Source of the DNA: Anaerolineae bacterium
GTDB taxonomy: Bacteria; Chloroflexota; Anaerolineae; Aggregatilineales; UBA2796
Length of the DNA: 64,000 bases
Assembly (NCBI GenBank): GCA_019637615.1
Contig: JAHBVJ010000001.1
Location: 434,001-498,000, forward strand
Reading direction: 5' to 3'
The translations under genes and the position numbers were made by a program. This document shows, piece by piece, positions 62,290-64,000 of the stretch. The notes beneath the pieces were generated by a model. It saw only the letters and a list, made by a program, of their open reading frames with translations, made no database searches and was not told the origin of the DNA. How positions within the stretch are numbered: position 1 is the stretch's first letter; every line of letters begins with the position of its first letter.

Positions 62290-62318
62290 AGTCTATCAGA
62301 ACGTTTGATTGGAGTCAA
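62290..62318 (-). promoter_or_regulatory. Promoter of repeat element copy 2
   Basis: On the minus strand TTGACT (62318-62313), 17 bases, TAGACT (62295-62290). Its TTGACTCCA start and spacer match the promoter of copy 1. The distance from the -35 to the array is 88 bases here and 83 bases in copy 1. Confidence 0.6.
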
Positions 62319-62350
62319 GAGCGAATTTTTGAGCACCATTAAGCGTTATC

Positions 62351-62381
62351 AACGGCGGAACGGCAAGCATGTTCCGCCGTT
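62351..62381 (-). terminator. Hairpin after pgi
   Basis: AACGGCGGAAC/GTTCCGCCGTT, a perfect 11-bp stem with a 9-base loop, lies 15 bases past the pgi stop. It separates pgi from the element promoter. Confidence 0.7.
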
Positions 62382-62396
62382 GAAGATTGCGATGTG

Positions 62397-64000
62397 TTAA
62401 GCGCGATGCTGCTTGTAGTAGTTGATCAGGCCGTTGGTGGATGAATCATGCGTGGTGATTTGTGCAGGCGTGGCGAGTTCCGGCTCGATCACTTTTGCCA
62501 ACTGTTTGCCCAGTTCTACACCCCATTGATCATAAGAATTGATGCCCCAGATGGTGCCTTGCACGAAGATTTTGTGCTCGTAGAGCGCGATCAGGGAGCC
62601 GAGCGTCGTAGGCGTCAACTGTGTGAACATGATCGAGTTAGACGGCTTGTTGCCCGCGAATGTTTTGGCAGCGACGAGCATATCAGACGGATTGGCGTTG
62701 CCTGCGGCGGCGAATTCGGCGCGGACTTCGGCAGGCGTTTTGCCTTTCATCAGTGCTTCGGTCTGCGCGAAGAAGTTAGCAAGCAAGACGGGATGATGAT
62801 TGCCGAGCGGATTCAGCGTGCGGATCGGCGCTAGGAAGTCGCACGGGATGAGCTTGGTGCCCTGATGGATGAGCTGGTAGAAGGCGTGCTGACCGTTGGT
62901 ACCGGGTTCGCCCCAGAGGATAGGGCCAGTGCTGTAATCGACGGCATCCCCCTGCACCGTGATGCTTTTGCCGTTGCTTTCCATGTCGCCCTGCTGGAAG
63001 TAGGCGGAAAAGCGCGAGAGATATTGATCGTAAGGCAGGATCGCCAGCGTTTGCGCCCCGAAGAAATTGTTGTACCAGATGCCGAGCAGCGCCATGATGA
63101 CCGGAATATTCTGCTCGAAGGGCGTAGTGCGGAAGTATTCATCGACTTGATGCGCACCCGTGAGCAGTGCCTCGAAGTTATCCATGCCAACCGCCAACGC
63201 AATCGAGAGGCCGATGGCCGACCATAGTGAATAGCGCCCACCGACCCAATCCCAGAATTCGAACATGTTGTTAAGGTCGATCCCGAACTGCTTGACCTTC
63301 TCGGCATTGGTGGAGAGCGCGGCGAAGTGCTTGGCGACGGCACTTTCGTCTTTTGCCGCAGCGAGGAACCACGCACGCGCGGAGAGGGCGTTCATCATGG
63401 TTTCTTGCGTGGTGAAGGTTTTGGAAGCGATCAGAAACAGCGACGTTTCGGGATTCAGATGATTCAAGGTTTCGGCTAGGTCAGTGCCATCGACGTTGGA
63501 GACGAAATGGAAATTCAGATCGGGCTTGACGTAGTGCGCTAAGGCCAGCGTGACCATCTTGGGGCCTAAATCTGAGCCGCCGATGCCGATATTGACGACA
63601 TCGGTGATGTTCTTGCCGGTGTAGCCCTTCCACGCACCGGAACGCACTTGATCGCTGAAGGATCGCATTTTGCCCAAGACGCGGTTGACTTCGGGCATGA
63701 CATCGACGCCATCCACGAGGATCGGGCGGTTGGAACGATTGCGGAGCGCAATATGCAGGACGGCGCGATCTTCGGTTGTGTTGATTTTCTGGCCTGTGAA
63801 CATGCCTTCGATGCGCTGGCTGAGGTTGGACTGCCGCGCTAGATCAAGCAGCAGGGCTATGGTTTGCTGGTCGATCCGGTTTTTGGAGTAGTCGAATAGG
63901 ATGTCTCCGAAGTGGAGTGAAAAGCGATCAAAGCGCTGCGAGTCTTGCGCAAACAGATCGCGCATATGGACAGTGCGCATCTGCTGATAATGCTGGTCTA
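62397..64000 (-). CDS. pgi: Glucose-6-phosphate isomerase, 5' end beyond the window
   Basis: Interconverts glucose-6-phosphate and fructose-6-phosphate. Family motifs are [57 protein letters not shown] and the C-terminal [15 protein letters not shown]. The frame stays open to the window edge: the codons before the first internal Met read DQHYQQ, which fits the family N-terminus (helix before HMRDLFAQD). So about 20-25 N-terminal residues lie outside. The internal ATG at 63980 is unlikely to be the start. Confidence 0.94.
   Translation of the reverse strand, partial: DQHYQQMRTVHMRDLFAQDSQRFDRFSLHFGDILFDYSKNRIDQQTIALLLDLARQSNLSQRIEGMFTGQKINTTEDRAVLHIALRNRSNRPILVDGVDVMPEVNRVLGKMRSFSDQVRSGAWKGYTGKNITDVVNIGIGGSDLGPKMVTLALAHYVKPDLNFHFVSNVDGTDLAETLNHLNPETSLFLIASKTFTTQETMMNALSARAWFLAAAKDESAVAKHFAALSTNAEKVKQFGIDLNNMFEFWDWVGGRYSLWSAIGLSIALAVGMDNFEALLTGAHQVDEYFRTTPFEQNIPVIMALLGIWYNNFFGAQTLAILPYDQYLSRFSAYFQQGDMESNGKSITVQGDAVDYSTGPILWGEPGTNGQHAFYQLIHQGTKLIPCDFLAPIRTLNPLGNHHPVLLANFFAQTEALMKGKTPAEVRAEFAAAGNANPSDMLVAAKTFAGNKPSNSIMFTQLTPTTLGSLIALYEHKIFVQGTIWGINSYDQWGVELGKQLAKVIEPELATPAQITTHDSSTNGLINYYKQHRA

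Larger units (their letters stand above)
62049..62396. other. Intergenic region with repeat element copy 2
   Basis: 348 bases between the nucleotidyltransferase and pgi. It holds, in minus-strand order, the pgi terminator, a promoter and the ATGATCTGA-array element. Nothing else coding is visible. Confidence 0.75.

Overview
The window looks like a chromosomal segment of a member of the Chloroflexota, probably near Anaerolineae. This is inferred from gene content and style, not from a marker-gene search. The indicators are several secreted or membrane proteins with long Thr/Pro 'TPT/TATPT' linkers, a serine/threonine kinase fused to a sulfatase-modifying-factor domain, an IF-2 with a short N-terminus, and medium GC. 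No rRNA, CRISPR array, transposase or phage gene is visible. One tRNA is present, tRNA-Gly(CCC), with a near-consensus promoter and a terminator.

Layout. Bases 1-11450: frr-uppS, a PknB-type kinase with a C-terminal FGE-like domain, mutS2, an era/coiled-coil membrane protein/NUDIX operon, a second kinase with a PAS-like tail and a small membrane protein. 11525-18133: tRNA-Gly, then a minus-strand cell-surface carbohydrate group (GH-A clan glycosidase-like protein, GT39-like membrane glycosyltransferase, SGNH/GDSL esterase with three repeated modules). 18340-25115: two small plus-strand genes, then the conserved translation operon nusA-rnpM(ylxR)-infB-rbfA-nrnA. 25420-35327: ECF sigma factor with a coupled membrane partner, ridA, a histidine kinase with a degenerate receiver, a stand-alone binding protein with SH3 and CARDB-like modules, an FGE-like/glutaredoxin-like fusion, and mscL. 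35421-43081: a divergent catabolic locus. Its minus arm has a Tat-exported sugar-binding protein, two permeases, an SDR and an HpaI-type aldolase. Its plus arm has an M24 peptidase and a 2-hydroxyacid dehydrogenase. The arms are separated by back-to-back promoters and repeated operator-like sites. 43161-55887: beta-propeller protein, fructosamine-kinase-like gene, a paralogous pair of membrane proteins, the CotH/DUF4956/VTC trio, a sorbosone-dehydrogenase-like protein, a zinc deacylase and a double-domain solute-binding protein. 55960-61073: an amino-sugar and glycan operon (aminotransferase, epimerase, WecD-like acetyltransferase, GT2, methyltransferase). 61248-64000: a nucleotidyltransferase and pgi, which runs off the window.

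The most unusual signal is non-coding. Two homologous intergenic elements (about 45376-45622 on +, and about 62318-62065 on -) lie 16.6 kb apart in opposite orientation. Each has a sigma70-like promoter beginning TTGACTCCA, a leader of about 50-60 bases, and a roughly 165-base array of ATGATCTGA/TCAGATCAT words. The array folds into hairpins around a conserved C-rich segment (TGACCCTTCCTGACCC), and a 35-base run is identical in the two copies. They look like two members of an undescribed family of transcribed structured elements: small RNAs, or 5' leaders of the genes that follow them.

All functional assignments come from reading protein motifs and gene order. No database search, structure prediction or expression data were available.
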